Source of the DNA: Epiperipatus broadwayi
Lineage: Eukaryota > Onychophora > Udeonychophora > Euonychophora > Peripatidae
NCBI GenBank assembly: GCA_028023455.1
Contig: JAQFVV010006544.1
Span: forward strand, 783,434-847,433
Length of the DNA stretch: 64,000 nt
Direction: 5' to 3'
Positions 24,456-37,050 of the stretch are shown here, one piece after another (the stretch's first letter is position 1; every line of letters begins with the position of its first letter). The notes beneath the pieces are model-generated. The model did no database searches. It was not told the DNA's origin and worked only from the letters and a program-made list of their open reading frames with translations. Position numbers and translations under genes: made by a program.

Positions 24456-27229
24456 ACATTATTACTTAAGCTAGAAAAAGTGTAATGCATATTTTTGCAA
24501 CTTACTTTAAAGGCCTTCCATTGTTTTGAACTTAAAAGAAAATCAATTTTATTTTAATTTTTTTTAGAGTATTGAATTGACTTTAATCATTTTTAAATAA
24601 AAATAAAACTAAACTTTGACAATTTCAGAACTATTTGTCATATCAAAGGTTATTACGATTTAAAATTCAGAATATTACAATTTAAAATTCAAATTGCCTT
24701 TTTTTTAAAAAAACAAAACATAACAAAACTAGTAATGCTATTTTTAAAATATTTATTTTTCAATTTGTTAAAAAACAGATTTTGTGGCTTTTCTTACATA
24801 AATATGTTTACGTAATTATAAGTATACTTTCTTAATTAAAAGTACTAGACCCAAAACATTATGATCAATAATAATTTTAATTATCAATAAAAATTAATTT
24901 TTTATTGGAGGTAATAATTTAATACAGGAACCAACACTGTTAGCGGAAAAAATATTTTTATATGAAATATATAAATTAATATATGTAAAAAAGAAAATAT
25001 ATAAAAACAAAGGACCCCCCCCCCCCCAGAATTTGCTAACAAAACTAGAATAAATTGACCACAACATTTTTCAACTATTTAGAGTTTATAACATACTGTA
25101 GAATTACTTCTGATGTTGTGATACACGATCTTTTAATATTTTGATAGCATATCAATAAATCAAACGGCTTATATTTAAATATATAAATAGTTTAAATTTA
25201 TTTTTGAGGTTTCTCATCTGTAGAGATTTCAATATTTTGAGTAATAATAGGCTTCAAAAGTATAATATATTATCAGTTCAATCGAAAAATTACTTTTCTA
25301 AAAAGAAAGTAAATGTGGCTTTTATATTACATGAAGGACAAAAATTATATATATATTATATTTTATTTTATAACGCCAACAAACAAACATTTATTAAAAG
25401 ATAAGATGAGCCATTGAATGATGAAAAAGTGCACCAGGACTTGAATGAATATTTATTTAGATTAGTCATATGGTACATGACATTACAAATATAAAATATT
25501 ATTAGAATATATTAAGTATAAGAAAGATAGAAAAAGAAAATTAAGTCATGGAATGTTTAAAGAGGGATATGAATATTAATGAGAATAAAGTTTGGTTTAA
25601 ATAAAATGAAAAGTGACAAAAAATGAAAGAATAATAGAAAGGACTTTAAAGAACAAAATAAAAAGAAATCACAATAAATAAAATTATGGGAATTAGAATA
25701 TACATGTATATAAAATGGCATATATGTTCATTATAATTAGCATCTTACTATAGGTGACTTTATGGCTTGAAAGCTAATGAAACAGATACATTGAAATCCC
25801 AATGATGTCATTTTTATTCACATAATAGTGGTATAAAAATCATATCATTTATTCTAATCCACTTCTTGATATCAAAATTTAATATGGAACAATGATTAAA
25901 TAGTAAAGCTGTTAATTTCGAGATGTTCTTGCACTCAATTTTTGTACTCAATTAGGATTTGATAACATGATTCCTGTCATTTTAGCTATTAATATTAATC
26001 TTTAATATCACTTTATATAATGATTATTTCTGTTATATTTTACAATTCTTAAAAATAATTGACCAGATCTAAAAAATGGCAATATTATAGTAACATGTGT
26101 TCAGAATACAATGGAGGTCATGTGATATTTTACATATCTCCCACCAATGGCACTACTACAATATGAATTAGTTTCAGTTTCAAATACAGTTAGCTGCATT
26201 AGTTAATGATTTGGATAGAAGACCTTAAGATAACATAATTAATCTAAGACCAGTGAATTTAAAAATTATCCCCTTTTAAAAACAGGTAACATAAAATTTT
26301 CTTACAATAGTAATTTGATTCTGATATTAGCCTAATTGATTGAAGTTAAGAAGATAAAAGAAAATGGAGAGAGAATGAATAATGATGATTAGCTGAAAAA
26401 ATTATTATGTGCCAATCATAAATAAATACCTCTGAATTTGAAAATATTAGTATGTAAATGAAACAAAAATTATGTAGGAATTGTTTAATGAGACCAGAAA
26501 TTAAGTTAAAATGGAATCTATTGACAGATATTTTCCATTTATAAATGTTATAGATCATTTATTGCTATTTGATTAGAAGATAACATAATGTTTAAAACTT
26601 CTGTGAGATGACCCAAAAATGATTTGATAGGGTCATAGAAAAATATAAATGTGAAAAGCAAAATATAAATAAATAAATTAGTAAAATCAACTCCTTTTAC
26701 ATTTTTAATTTTTTTGAAATATTCAAATTTCATAATTAATCTGATATTCAAATTGTTGAACACCTCAAAAAATAAATATAGAAAGAATTAATTTACTAAA
26801 TACTGAGTAATATGCAATGCTAACAAAAAAAAAAAAATAGAACTATTTTTGCATCCACAGACTAAGTTCTTCACTAACACTCATTTTGTGTTTTACTAAC
26901 TTTTGGATCATTTCTTCTTTGTATATATCACCCTGTAACCTCATCTAGTTAATTCTTGTTATCTTTTTATTTTTTTGTAATCACTTAGAGGTCAAATAAA
27001 ATTATCTTGAAAGAGAAAAATAGAATTATTTAAATAAATAACATATGTATAGAAAAGAAATCTTAAAATGTATTGGAAGAAAAAAGTTATTGAAAGAATA
27101 AAAAGAGAAGGTAGTATGATATTTGAATACAGAGCTTTTTAAAAATAAAATATTGCATATATTATAGCAGTTATAATATTGACTCTAATTAGAGTAATTT
27201 TAAATAAAATGAAACACATCCTCGCAATT
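24456..27229. other. AT-rich non-coding stretch
   Basis: It contains a run of thirteen C (25015-25027) and many A/T homopolymers. Open frames up to 71 codons lack domain-like character. Confidence 0.55.
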
Positions 27230-27234
27230 TAGTA

Positions 27235-27582
27235 ATGAGGCGCCTGCTTAAGAATAGTACCCTATGCCAGCATTGTGGCATGCAGTGCAGATGGATCAGG
27301 TGCATAAAACAACTTAAGCACAATCCGTAATGGTGTATATATGCACTCTGTCATCATACACCAGGAGAACTTTGTAGATCCTCACGACCTGATATCCGTA
27401 CACAAAATGTGGAAAATACATGGATGAGAGCTAAACACAAGCTCAAACATCAGTGTGGTATCAGCAGTACTTTATTCAAATCCTATCTGCAGGAATTTGC
27501 TTTTAGGAGTCTACACAACTGACACAGTCTTTGCAAATTTTATCGCTATTGTAAGCAAAAACTACAATGGACAGTAATTAAG
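27235..27582 (+). pseudogene. Merlin/ISXO2-like transposase remnant
   Basis: The N-terminal piece reads MRRLLKNSTLCQHCG, resembling the zinc-ribbon start of ISXO2-like transposases. After a gap it resumes near 27345 with ENFVDPHD in one frame, then TQNVENTWMRAKHKLK and LFKSYLQEFAFRSLHN in another frame. The last blocks match the family's typical HTQNIE..W...K and yL.EF.fR motifs. The central catalytic part is deleted, and there is a stop codon near 27338 plus a frameshift near 27400. The element is dead. Family assignment is by motif memory; a profile search against DDE_Tnp_IS1595 would settle it. Confidence 0.75.
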
Positions 27583-28560
27583 AATGTGTTTTAATAAATT
27601 ATTTTTTATAATTTAATTATTTCTTATTTATTATTTGTTTATATTATAATTTCGTATATTTGATATTTCAGAACAAATTTTTAAATAATTCGACAAGAAG
27701 CCCTCTGTTGAAAAAAATTTGAACTACAAAATTTTCAACCAGAAATTTTTTTTATAAATATTGCTATAATAATATAAAAATTATTAATTGTAAATACATT
27801 GGATCAAATTATTAATTATATCTGACTACATATGACATGAAATTCATCATAGAATTAAACTTGAATTGAGCGTCTATATTAGAAATAAATTAGTATCAAA
27901 GTTTATATACTTAAAAAGAAAGATTTTTAATAAAAATCCTCTATTGGACACTTAAGTAAAAAAGCAGTTTAAAACTACAAATCATACCATGAAAATTTAA
28001 CACATCTGTTTTGAGATTAAAAAGGAGGAAACAAAAATCACAAGTTCACTATTATACTTTAAAAAAATAAAAAGGTGAAATATGGCAAAACTAGATATAT
28101 TTTTAGAAAAGATTGCACAGATGAATAAGGATGAAATACTAAATTGGATACTCCTCACCAAAATTAAAAAAACTCTTCCAGTACATCCTTTGATTCTTCC
28201 CAGTAATTACTGTAAGAACACATAAACAAATGTGAGTAAGATATGAATGTTTATTGTGGTTACATGTTGGATTGTTTCTATTATCTAGCATTAAATATTG
28301 AATGAGTTTAGAAAAAACGTTGAACTTTATTTAAATTTTTCTATTACTAACCACGTAATTGGAAAATTTAAATGGAAATAAAAATGTAACTAAAATGCAA
28401 TTATCACAAACCTTCAGGCATATACTAAGATAGTTTATTTTAGCAATGTGGAAAAAAAAAGTTATTGATGTGAAAAATTATACTAAACTTATCAGAGACC
28501 TTTATCTAATAATGAATTGATAATGTTTGAATATATATATATATAACCGTTAGAAACCAG
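27583..28560. other. AT-rich non-coding stretch
   Basis: No gene or named element is visible. Confidence 0.55.
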
Positions 28561-28825
28561 TCAACACTTAGACAAACCAATATCGATAACAATCAAGAAT
28601 TTCAAACTGTTGTCAAGGCAACCTTCTTTTAGCAATAGAGGTGGAATACCATCTCCATTAATGGTCTCATATATTTATAAAGACACTAAAGATTGCAACT
28701 TGACTATAGAGATTGAAATTATCGATTAGAAGACATTTAAATAAACCTATATTTATATATTATTAAAAGGAGGTTTACTTGACAGCAGTTTGAAATTATT
28801 GATATTGGAATTGTCTAAGTGTTGA
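28561..28825. mobile_element. MITE with terminal inverted repeats
   Basis: It starts TCAACACTTAGACAA and ends TTGTCTAAGTGTTGA, an exact 15-bp terminal inverted repeat. Inverted similarity continues inward (CCAATATCGATAA against TTATTGATATTGG, and AATTTCAAACTG against CAGTTTGAAATT). It has no open frame and an interior of about 150 bp. Target duplication is unclear because both flanks are TA-rich. Confidence 0.8.
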
Positions 28826-29026
28826 TATATATATATATATATTCTTTAAAATGAAATATATTCAATTTATAGACAACTAAATACTTAAAATATATAAATA
28901 ATAAATTTATTAATATCTAATCGATTTTCGTTCAAAAAATGAACCTTATCAAGATATTATAACAATTGAAAAAATTCACGTGATTTACATATCATATACA
29001 GGTCAAACTTAACAATAAAGATATTT

Positions 29027-29467
29027 TTAAATTTTCCAATTTTTATTTAATGACCATTTTCCACCTAACTTAACCGACCCTTGTACTAAATTCATACATT
29101 TCTCTTTATTTTCATGTATATACGTTTCATATACTTTTCTTTCTTTATAATTTTTACAATATTTGATGACTTCAATACTTTCTTCACAATTCATAATGTG
29201 TCCTGTTTCTAAAAAATGGCAAAATGGACCTGATTTAATATCTTTTCTATTTATAGCTCTGTCATGCTCTTTACCCCTTTCTATTTTACTTTTTGCTGAC
29301 TGACCTATGTATATCATCTTGCATATTTTACAAATAATTTTATATACTATTCCTATCCTATCATTCTTATCATTCCTTATTTTAGAATTACTTACTAGTT
29401 GTTTTAAAGATTTACTATTTTTCCATCCAATACTTATATTAAGATTTATTTTTTTCTTTTCTATCAT
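29027..29467 (-). pseudogene. GIY-YIG endonuclease domain of Penelope-like copy 1
   Basis: VYKIICKICKMIYIGQSAK carries the Y...YIG signature, followed by the R..EH-like IERGKEHDRAI and FCHFLETGH. In Penelope-like elements this domain nicks the insertion target. It is separated from the reverse transcriptase frame by frameshifts, so it is not expressed as part of an intact polyprotein. The same domain occurs in copy 2 at 31781-32074+ with few differences, one of them a 3-base gap. Confidence 0.85.
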
Positions 29468-29844
29468 TTAGAATTTCATATACATCCTTAGAATATGGAA
29501 TAGAAATCCATTTCTTATTTTTTCTTTCAGTTTTATTGCTAACTTTTTTATACCTATTTTTATTTATTAAAATATTTTTTACAATTTTACTATTATATCC
29601 ATATTCAATGTATTCATCTTGGATTTTCAATTTTTGCTCCATTGCATTTTTATCATTTAATGTAAGCCTATCATTTTTTTCTTTTAACCCTATTAGTACC
29701 CCCATTTTTGGACACCAAGGTTGATGATTCTGGATATATCATTCCTCTAACATTTTTATTTTTTATGTAGTGCTTTATATTAATCATTCCATTTTCATCC
29801 TTTTTTATTAATAAATCTAAATATTTTATTCCTTCTTCATTACT

Positions 29845-31071
29845 TTATATAGTAAATTTAATATTAAACATATTTTTATTAAGCTCATTAAAAGCTTTCA
29901 TTATGCTTCTTCCATTTCCTACAACTAAAATATCATCCACATACCTAAAATACTTTATAATTTCTCCATTTTCAATATACTTATCAATTATTTTCTGCTC
30001 AACCCAATCAACCATAGTTGATGCCATAATTCCACTTATTGAACAGCCCATTATCCATCCTTTATCAATATTCCAAAATTCATTATTATATTTAACATAT
30101 AAAGTCTCATTAATCATGATTAAAACCTCTTCTATTATTTGTATCCATTCTTTTGAAATTATCTTCTCATCTTTGACTTTTCTAACTACAATGTTAATAC
30201 TTTCTATCCTAGAAATACTTTGATACATTTTTTCTATATCAAATGAGGCTACATTACCATTTCTATTTAATTTAACTGTATTAAAACTTTTTAGTACTTC
30301 CTCAGAATTTTTCACACAATACTTTCCATAACCAATACCATCCGCAAGTTTTCTATATATAAGATTACACATTTCTTTTAATATATAATCATTGAAATCC
30401 AATATTAATCGTACAGGCATATTTTCTTTATGAGTTTTTATATTTTCAAATACCATAGGATGTTCAAACACAGTTGGATATAATAACTTATATTCATTAT
30501 TATCAATCAACTTAGTTTCCCTCATTCTTTGTAATATTTTTATATATTTATATTTAATTAAAATACTTGGATTCTTTTCTATTTTTACAAAATCCTGTTT
30601 GATCAAGTCATTTTTAATTTTATCTTCATAGTCTTCTTTATTTAATATTACAAATCTAGATCCTTTATCTTCAATAGTAATAATTAAATTTTCTTTTTTA
30701 ACTTTTTCAATAATTTCCTTAATTGTTTGTTTATCTTTCCATCCATTTTTACATACATGTCGAAATTTCTTATTAATTACATTATTAATTTTTGACTGCA
30801 AATTAATTTTTTCCATATCTTTAATATTTGCTGCTTCAATACTAACCACTGTCTTTTTATCCGTATCCATATTCTTAAATGGTATATGCTTTGGTCCTTT
30901 TTCTAACATCCTCATTTGTTTATTTGAAAATTTACTTCTTGAAATATTTATTAATTTATTATAATTATTATCATTTCTATTATAATCAATTACATTTTCT
31001 TCATTTTTTTTTATCCCATATATTCTTTTATTTTTATAAAATAACCAATTCCACTTGTTTTGATATTTCAA
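29845..31071 (-). pseudogene. Penelope-like reverse transcriptase
   Basis: A 408-codon frame covers most of the reverse transcriptase: FENIKTHKENMPVRLILDF, ASFDIEKMYQSI (motif A), GCSISGIMASTMVDWVEQ (motif B) and FRYVDDILVV (motif C with the YVDD catalytic pair). KTHK and the YVDD context are characteristic of Penelope-like enzymes, relatives of telomerase reverse transcriptase. The frame ends prematurely at a TAA; the protein sense continues downstream (NEEGIKYLDLLIKKDENG). The first Met is not a true start, since the N-terminal region is in the 31097-31516 frame. Confidence 0.92.
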
Positions 31072-31096
31072 TTTAAGCTTATTCTTAATGAAACCA

Positions 31097-31516
31097 TTAT
31101 GCTCTTCTAACCATTTTTTTTATAAAATAAAACATGTCCGATGATAAAACTCTTTTTATAGTTTCCTTATTTCTTTTATAAATTTTTATTAAGCTATTAA
31201 TTTTCAAGTAGTTTTCTTTAACAAACCATTCCAATATTGTTCTTCGTAATTTATAAATTAATTTATCATTAGAAGTAATTTTCTTACTACAAATTTTTAC
31301 ACTGCGCGATCTAGGAAAACAATTATCTTGTTTACATTTATTTAAAAATGTTAACTGGCACTTTAATTCTTCAATTCTTCTTCTATTATTCCATAAAGCT
31401 TTAAATAAATTAAAAGATAATTTATCTACAGAATTATATAAAAAATTCCACATATCTTTATTAGTGTCAAATCTGTTATCCTTTTCAATATTAAATATTA
31501 TTAACAAATATTCCAA
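31097..31516 (-). pseudogene. N-terminal region of Penelope-like copy 1
   Basis: This 139-codon frame is Lys- and Asn-rich with no catalytic motif. It joins the reverse transcriptase frame by a shift at the A-run near 31119, where the alternative frame reads KKWLEEHNGF and then KYQNKWNWLF. It probably corresponds to the helical N-terminal extension of Penelope-like proteins. Confidence 0.7.
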
Positions 31517-31615
31517 TCACGTTCCAATTCAATATAATAAAAAACTTTTAAAACTTCTATATAAATATTTCACAATGATGGCATTACAAAACCATTATGT
31601 TGTCTTTCAGATACA

Positions 31616-32622
31616 TTATTCTTTAAAATGAAATATATTCAATTTATAGACAACTAAATACTTAAAATATATAAATAATAAATTTATTAATATCTAATCG
31701 ATTTTCGTTCAAAAAATGAATCTTATCAAGATATTGATTTACATATCATATACAGGTCAAACTTAACAATAAAGATGTTTTTAAATTTTCCAATTTTTAT
31801 TTAATGACCATTTTCCATCTAACTTAACCGACCCTTGTACTAAATTCATACATTTCTCTTTATTTTCATGTATATACAATGTTTCATATACTTTTCTTTC
31901 TTTATAATTTTTACAATATTTGATGACTTCAATACTTTCTTCACAATTCATAATGTGTCCTGTTTCTAAAAAATGGCAAAATGGACCTGATTTAATATCT
32001 TTTCTATTTATAGCTCTGTCATGCTCTTTACCCCTTTCTATTTTACTTTTTGCTGACTGACCTATGTATATCATCTTGCATATTTTACAAATAATTTTAT
32101 ATACTATTCCTATCCTATCATTCTTATCATTTCTTATTTTAGAATTACTTACTAGTTTTTTTAATGATTTACTATTTTTCCATCCAATACCTATATTAAG
32201 ATTTATTTTTTCTTTTCTATCATTTAGAATTTCATATACATCCTTAGAATATGGAATAGAAATCCATTTCTTATTTTTTCTTTCAATTTTATTGCTAACT
32301 TTTTATACCTATTTTTATTTATTAAAATATTTTTTACAATTTTACTATTATATCCATATTCAATGTATTCATCTTGGATTTTCAATTTTTGCTCCATTGC
32401 ATTTTTATCATTTAATGTAAGCCTATTATTTTTTTCTTTTAACCCTATTAGTACCCCCATTTTTGGACATCAAGGTTGATATGATTCTGGATGTATCATT
32501 CCTCTAACATTTTTATTTTTTATGTAGTGCTTTATATTAATCATTCCATTTTCATCCTTTTTTATTAATAAATCTAAATATTTTATTCCTTCTTCATTAC
32601 TTTATATAGTAAATTTAATATT
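31616..32622 (-). mobile_element. Penelope-like element, copy 2 (5'-truncated, tandem)
   Basis: About 1 kb matches copy 1 from its 3' end through the GIY-YIG domain and linker. It stops abruptly at 32622 (after AATATTAA), where copy 1 goes on into the reverse transcriptase and copy 2 instead meets CACA and a TA microsatellite. The frame is also broken. The high similarity of the two copies suggests they inserted together or recently. Confidence 0.85.
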
Positions 32623-32629
32623 AACCCAC

Positions 32630-32636
<7 letters not shown>

Positions 32637-32718
<82 letters not shown>
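32637..32718. repeat. TA microsatellite
   Basis: About 40 TA units lie at the truncated end of Penelope-like copy 2. TTTGTGGGTTCATCCAT, a word seen beside other TA tracts in this window, follows immediately. Confidence 0.97.
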
Positions 32719-32721
<3 letters not shown>

Positions 32722-32760
32722 GTGGGTTCATCCATATATGATTTTGATTATGAATATCAG
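32719..32760. repeat. Dispersed word next to a TA tract
   Basis: GTGGGTTCATCCATATATGA and TTTTGATTATGAATAT recur at 45087-45124 beside another TA tract. Shorter inverted forms occur at about 38449-38460 and 38657-38668. Confidence 0.6.
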
Positions 32761-32944
32761 TGACATTTCAACTTGATTACAAAAGCCATCACCTAAATAA
32801 TGAATGGAATATTATAAAGATAGTTGTAGAGGCACTGTAAACACCAATTTATAATAATGTTAAGTTCCACTATTAAAAAAGGCAGGTATATAATATATAT
32901 ATATATATATAAATAAGTCAGAAAATCTTCAGAGTAATATGCCT

Positions 32945-33225
32945 TTTTAAAAAATTCTCCCAAATAGGGGAAGTTTGCATGTGTCATCATGTTTATTGAT
33001 ACAAGTTGGTATTTTTAGTATCTCAATGGCTTCTCTGATCTTACATTGGTAGAGAGTGTTACATCTGGATAGGATCCTGCTATTGCAGAAATCAGTAGGA
33101 TGACTTAATATAAAGTGAGAGTGCTGCTGATTCGTTGCTTAACTGCATTAGCATGTTCATCTCTTCTGGTACTGATGGGATAATTGTTCATACCTATATA
33201 AGAAGCTTTACAAAAGGAATGCTAA
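32945..33225 (-). pseudogene. Second Penelope-like GIY-YIG remnant, different lineage
   Basis: The minus strand encodes CKASYIGMN, then RRDEHANAVKQR, and after further decay YQCKIREAIEILK and CINKHDD. These match the usual YvG.T...R..EH, then I.EA..I.k and N.d.g order of the GIY-YIG domain in Penelope-like proteins. The sequence differs strongly from the copies at 29027 and 31781, so it is a separate lineage. Stops and frameshifts are present. Confidence 0.65.
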
Positions 33226-34545
33226 CATGGATCCAGTGTCAAAGCTTAATTTGGCAGTTGTGGAAGAAAGGTATAATTTATTACAAATAGTCTTATTCTT
33301 AAAATCTAATAGCTACTAATAGCTGTTGACATTAACATATTTTAAAAGATAAATAAAGTAACATAAAATAGTCTTCCAGACATTGGCATAATATCCGATA
33401 TATCACTTATAGCAAATTTACAATCAAATAGTCAACTAAATACCCAAGAGTTTGCAAAAAAAAAAAAAAGGAAAAATTCAAAAATCTTAAGCAAAATAAA
33501 AAAATAATGATAACGTGAAAAAAAAACGCTAACAATCTTTATGCTCTATATGAAGTTAAAAAAGACAATATAGTAAAAAAGACACTAATGAAAAATGTCT
33601 GACAAATCAATAACAATAATAAAGTTATGTCAATGTCAGAAAAAGTAGCCTCTATTAAAGTTACCCAGAAAAATCCTATATGAGGTGAGTGAATGGAATA
33701 CATTAAAGAAAATGGAAAGAATGTACTCAGTAATACCATTTTTAGTACACAAAACATGCTACAACAATTTAAATCTCTAACATTTCTCAACGATAATAGT
33801 GTTTCGATTGCAATTAACCCAGCAGAACTCTCAAAAATAAATCAAAAAGAAAAAAAATATATTGAAAACAAACAAGCAAAATTCAATGTTTAGTTCTAAT
33901 AGGAGTACAATATTTTTAGATTTTAATTCTATTAGAACAAATGAAAAAACTAATAAGCCTTAACTACTCTGGTAAATTAAATAATTACTGCAAAAGATAT
34001 CTGCAAATAGTCTCTCATCTATCACATCAATTATTAGCTTGATAAAAAACTATGATCCATCAGATAATCAAACAGTTACCTCAATTGTTATCTGACTATT
34101 TAGAAGAGCTCCAGAAATATAACATGATCAAAACCATTAAAGCAACAGCTACTCTCTCAAAAAAATCGCTTATAGTCCTAGAATATTTTTTAAAACAACA
34201 GTGTGAAGGGGCAGAGAAGACAATTAAGCATCTAAATTTAAAAAAGTTATATAACTAAAGATCCAAATCCAATTGTACATGGTTGCAGATCCAAATCCAA
34301 TTGTACATGGTTGCATCATGCGCGCTTCTAATTTCACAGAAGAACTGGTACAAAAAATATAGGTGAAATTTCTCAAGTCATAAGTTTATCAAAAGAATTT
34401 AATCCAAACATAAAATATGAAATTCCAACTAATTCTTGGAAGATCATATTAGATATGAAGCAGTATATGTATCAGATGAACTTCCACATCGTATTTTTAT
34501 GCTATCAATTCCATTACAGTTAGTATTAAGGGTTGGCCATCCTTT

Positions 34546-34653
34546 TGCTTCAAATGTTCCAGTATTAGACATATTGCTTCTCAATGCAATGTTTGAAATT
34601 GCAACAGTTGTGGCAAAATTGACAGACTTGGTTACTTGGGCAATAATAATTGT
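34546..34653 (+). pseudogene. Zinc knuckles of the LINE ORF1
   Basis: The frame starting at 34546 reads CFKCSSIRHIASQC, a perfect CX2CX4HX4C knuckle. After an in-frame stop a degenerate second knuckle, CNSCGKIDRLGYLGNNNC, follows and has lost its His. Such pairs bind nucleic acid in LINE ORF1 proteins. The frame then continues to 34857 as a Ser/Gln-rich tail. Confidence 0.8.
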
Positions 34654-35084
34654 AAGACTACTTCATGGGCTAATGTAGCTTCTAGAAATAGCATGCCCAC
34701 CTTGCCTGCAATACAGTTGACAAGTATGGCCTATCAAGAATCTGCTGTAACACAATCCAGTCAAGGATGCAGTAACCCTTTAATAAATATATCACCAGTG
34801 CATTGCTGTTATGAGAATCAATCTCAAAATTCCCTTACTGATAGTCAGTTACAATAATTTATGGACTTGAACAATAGTCATGCACAGAATTCGGTTCTGT
34901 GTCATAACCAAAACACTACATACACTAAAAATGATCCAGAACTAGAAATCAAATCAAATTGAGAAGTACCTAATAAAATTACCTTCCCTTCCAATAAAAA
35001 ATAGTAAAAGAGTTACAATACTTGATTCCAACATGAAATATGTCAGCAGAAAGCATTATTGCAACTCTTCAAAAACATAATATG

Positions 35085-35740
35085 CCAAGCATAAAAATAG
35101 CCACAATAAATGTTCAAGGTGTTAACTTGTACAATAGAATCTCACAACTACGTCATTTTCTAAATAATCACCATACTGATATTTTTGTCATTACAGAAAC
35201 AAAAATTATTTTCTCAACCAAATAAATCATTGTTAATATTCTAAACAGTAAATACATACTTGTGCATAAGTCCAACATTAGACCAGCATAAGGAGTAGGT
35301 ATTCTAATTAGTACACAATTTCCAGTGACAAGATTAAAAATAATATTAATGTCAGTTAACACAATCATTATTTTCTTTATTTTTCAGTCTCAATTATACT
35401 ATCTTATAGCAATATATTTATATCAAAAAGCAAAATACATCATAAATACTCTCCTCATTGCCTAATGTAAAATCCTACATAAGTCTAGTTTAATTATCAT
35501 TTGTGGTGATTTTAATTGCCCTTATAATGATATCCCATCCTCTTTAAAAATAAAGCTCAATCAACTGGCCTTGCTACCACTACTATTACTCTATCCTCCA
35601 AATGTTGTGTCATTTAACGGAGGTCAAGGATCTCTCATTGATCTCTTTTTTGTTTCTCCTACTGACCTCAAAACTTCAATTCACCTATCTAATGTTTCCT
35701 TCTCTAATCATATCTGTGTAATTCTCACACAAAATACCCT
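35085..35740 (+). pseudogene. Apurinic-type endonuclease remnant of the LINE
   Basis: IKIATINVQGVN at the start, DIFVITETKI (catalytic Glu) near 35190, IICGDFNCPYND at 35496-35530, and GSLIDLFFVSPTDL later follow the standard LINE endonuclease order. The final SDH motif has become SNH. Frame breaks occur between blocks. Confidence 0.8.
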
Positions 35741-36539
35741 TCAAAATAACCAACAATTTATAAATTTACATTCAAGTGGCAAACTCCTAATGAATTTAAT
35801 TTAACTATTGATGATATCTCGAATATATTAATTGCCAGTAATTATTTTTATCAGCTGTATAATTTTTCTTCAATTGAAATATGGACATTACTAATGATTT
35901 CTAAATAAATATTGTTCTGATTGACTAATACATTATCGATCTTATAAAACAACATATTGATGACATCAGTTCAACTCTTTAAGCTATAACAAAACTCATT
36001 GATGCAAAACTCCTTATACATAGGATACAAAGTGAAGCTAAATATCTAACTGCTCTTTATAACCAAAGTACTAAATCATTAAGGCTTAAAAATAAACACT
36101 AATTTTTCAGCACTAACAACAGTAAGTTATGTAAAATAAACCCACCCTTATGGTTATGGTATTTCAATTTTGTTGGGAGAAAATACACTCACTTCTGGCA
36201 CTAATGTTGATATCGAACATCTTAATCACTTAAAAAATACTCTTAAATCAGTGATTATCATTTATCTTCTACCAATTATAACATGCAACTTCCTCAACAT
36301 TACTACATCCCAAAACAACAAATTCTTGACTTACATTCATTCATCTTACTAGTAAATGATCTTATTCCAGCTAATATTTATAAGCATTTAAATTATATTA
36401 TCTCTTCCATTTTACATAAGTATTATAATCAACTTTGTTCATAAGAATATCACACACCTAATCTATTTACTAATGTAATTTTCTGGCTTAGAAAATCTCA
36501 AAGCTTTATTTTCACCAATAAATGATCTGCATCTTATCA

Positions 36540-37050
36540 CATTGAAAGATATAGATCAAAAAATATTTGCAAGAATTATTCTTAAACAACTAATCAACAT
36601 TATCCTCCCTAAACCTTTGTTATCTCATTATGCTGTTAAAATGCATCAAGCATCTCAAGCCATTCTATTAAAACAGAAGTCAACATTATATGCAATACAA
36701 ATATCAACAAATTATGTCACACACCAGGTTGATTTTAAGACTGCTTTTGATTTGGTATATTTATTTAACATATTAAGCAAACTTCTATCTAGCCATACAT
36801 ATCTAATTATGCCATAAAAATTATCTTATCAACAGATCCATCAAACTAAAAAAATGCGTATATATTTCTTCTCCTTCTAAACTAAGCAGAGGTATTCCAC
36901 AAGGCTCACCATTTGCTTCATCATTATTTGCAGTATATATAGATCCCATGTTCAAAGAGATTGAATAGTGCACAAAAGGCCTCTTTTTTCCTCATCTTGA
37001 TACTACTGTTAAAGCGATATCTTTTGTTGATGATGTCCTGATAGTCTTCA
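36540..37050 (+). pseudogene. Reverse transcriptase remnant of the LINE
   Basis: DIDQKIFARIILKQL leads to VDFKTAFDLV (motif A, Asp at 36731), SRGIPQGSPFASSLFAVYID (motif B from about 36885) and SFVDDVLIVF (motif C, 37020-37050, with FVDD in place of YADD). The blocks are out of frame with one another. Confidence 0.85.

Larger units (their letters stand above)
28841..31560 (-). mobile_element. Penelope-like element, copy 1 (near full length, degraded)
   Basis: Read on the minus strand, an N-terminal region (31516-31097), a reverse transcriptase (31071-29845), a linker (29705-29439) and a GIY-YIG domain (29467-29027) follow in the order typical of endonuclease-bearing Penelope-like elements. 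The frame is broken at about 31119 (A-run), by a stop at 29845, near 29720 and near 29450. The 3' end (28841-29020) is nearly identical to 31616-31770, the 3' end of copy 2, so the two copies lie in tandem, the usual arrangement for this class. Confidence 0.85.

Noticed and set aside
28841-29020. Hammerhead ribozyme in the Penelope-like element ends
   Set aside because: I looked for CUGANGA with GAA at a suitable distance on both strands of 28841-29020 and 31516-31770 and found none.
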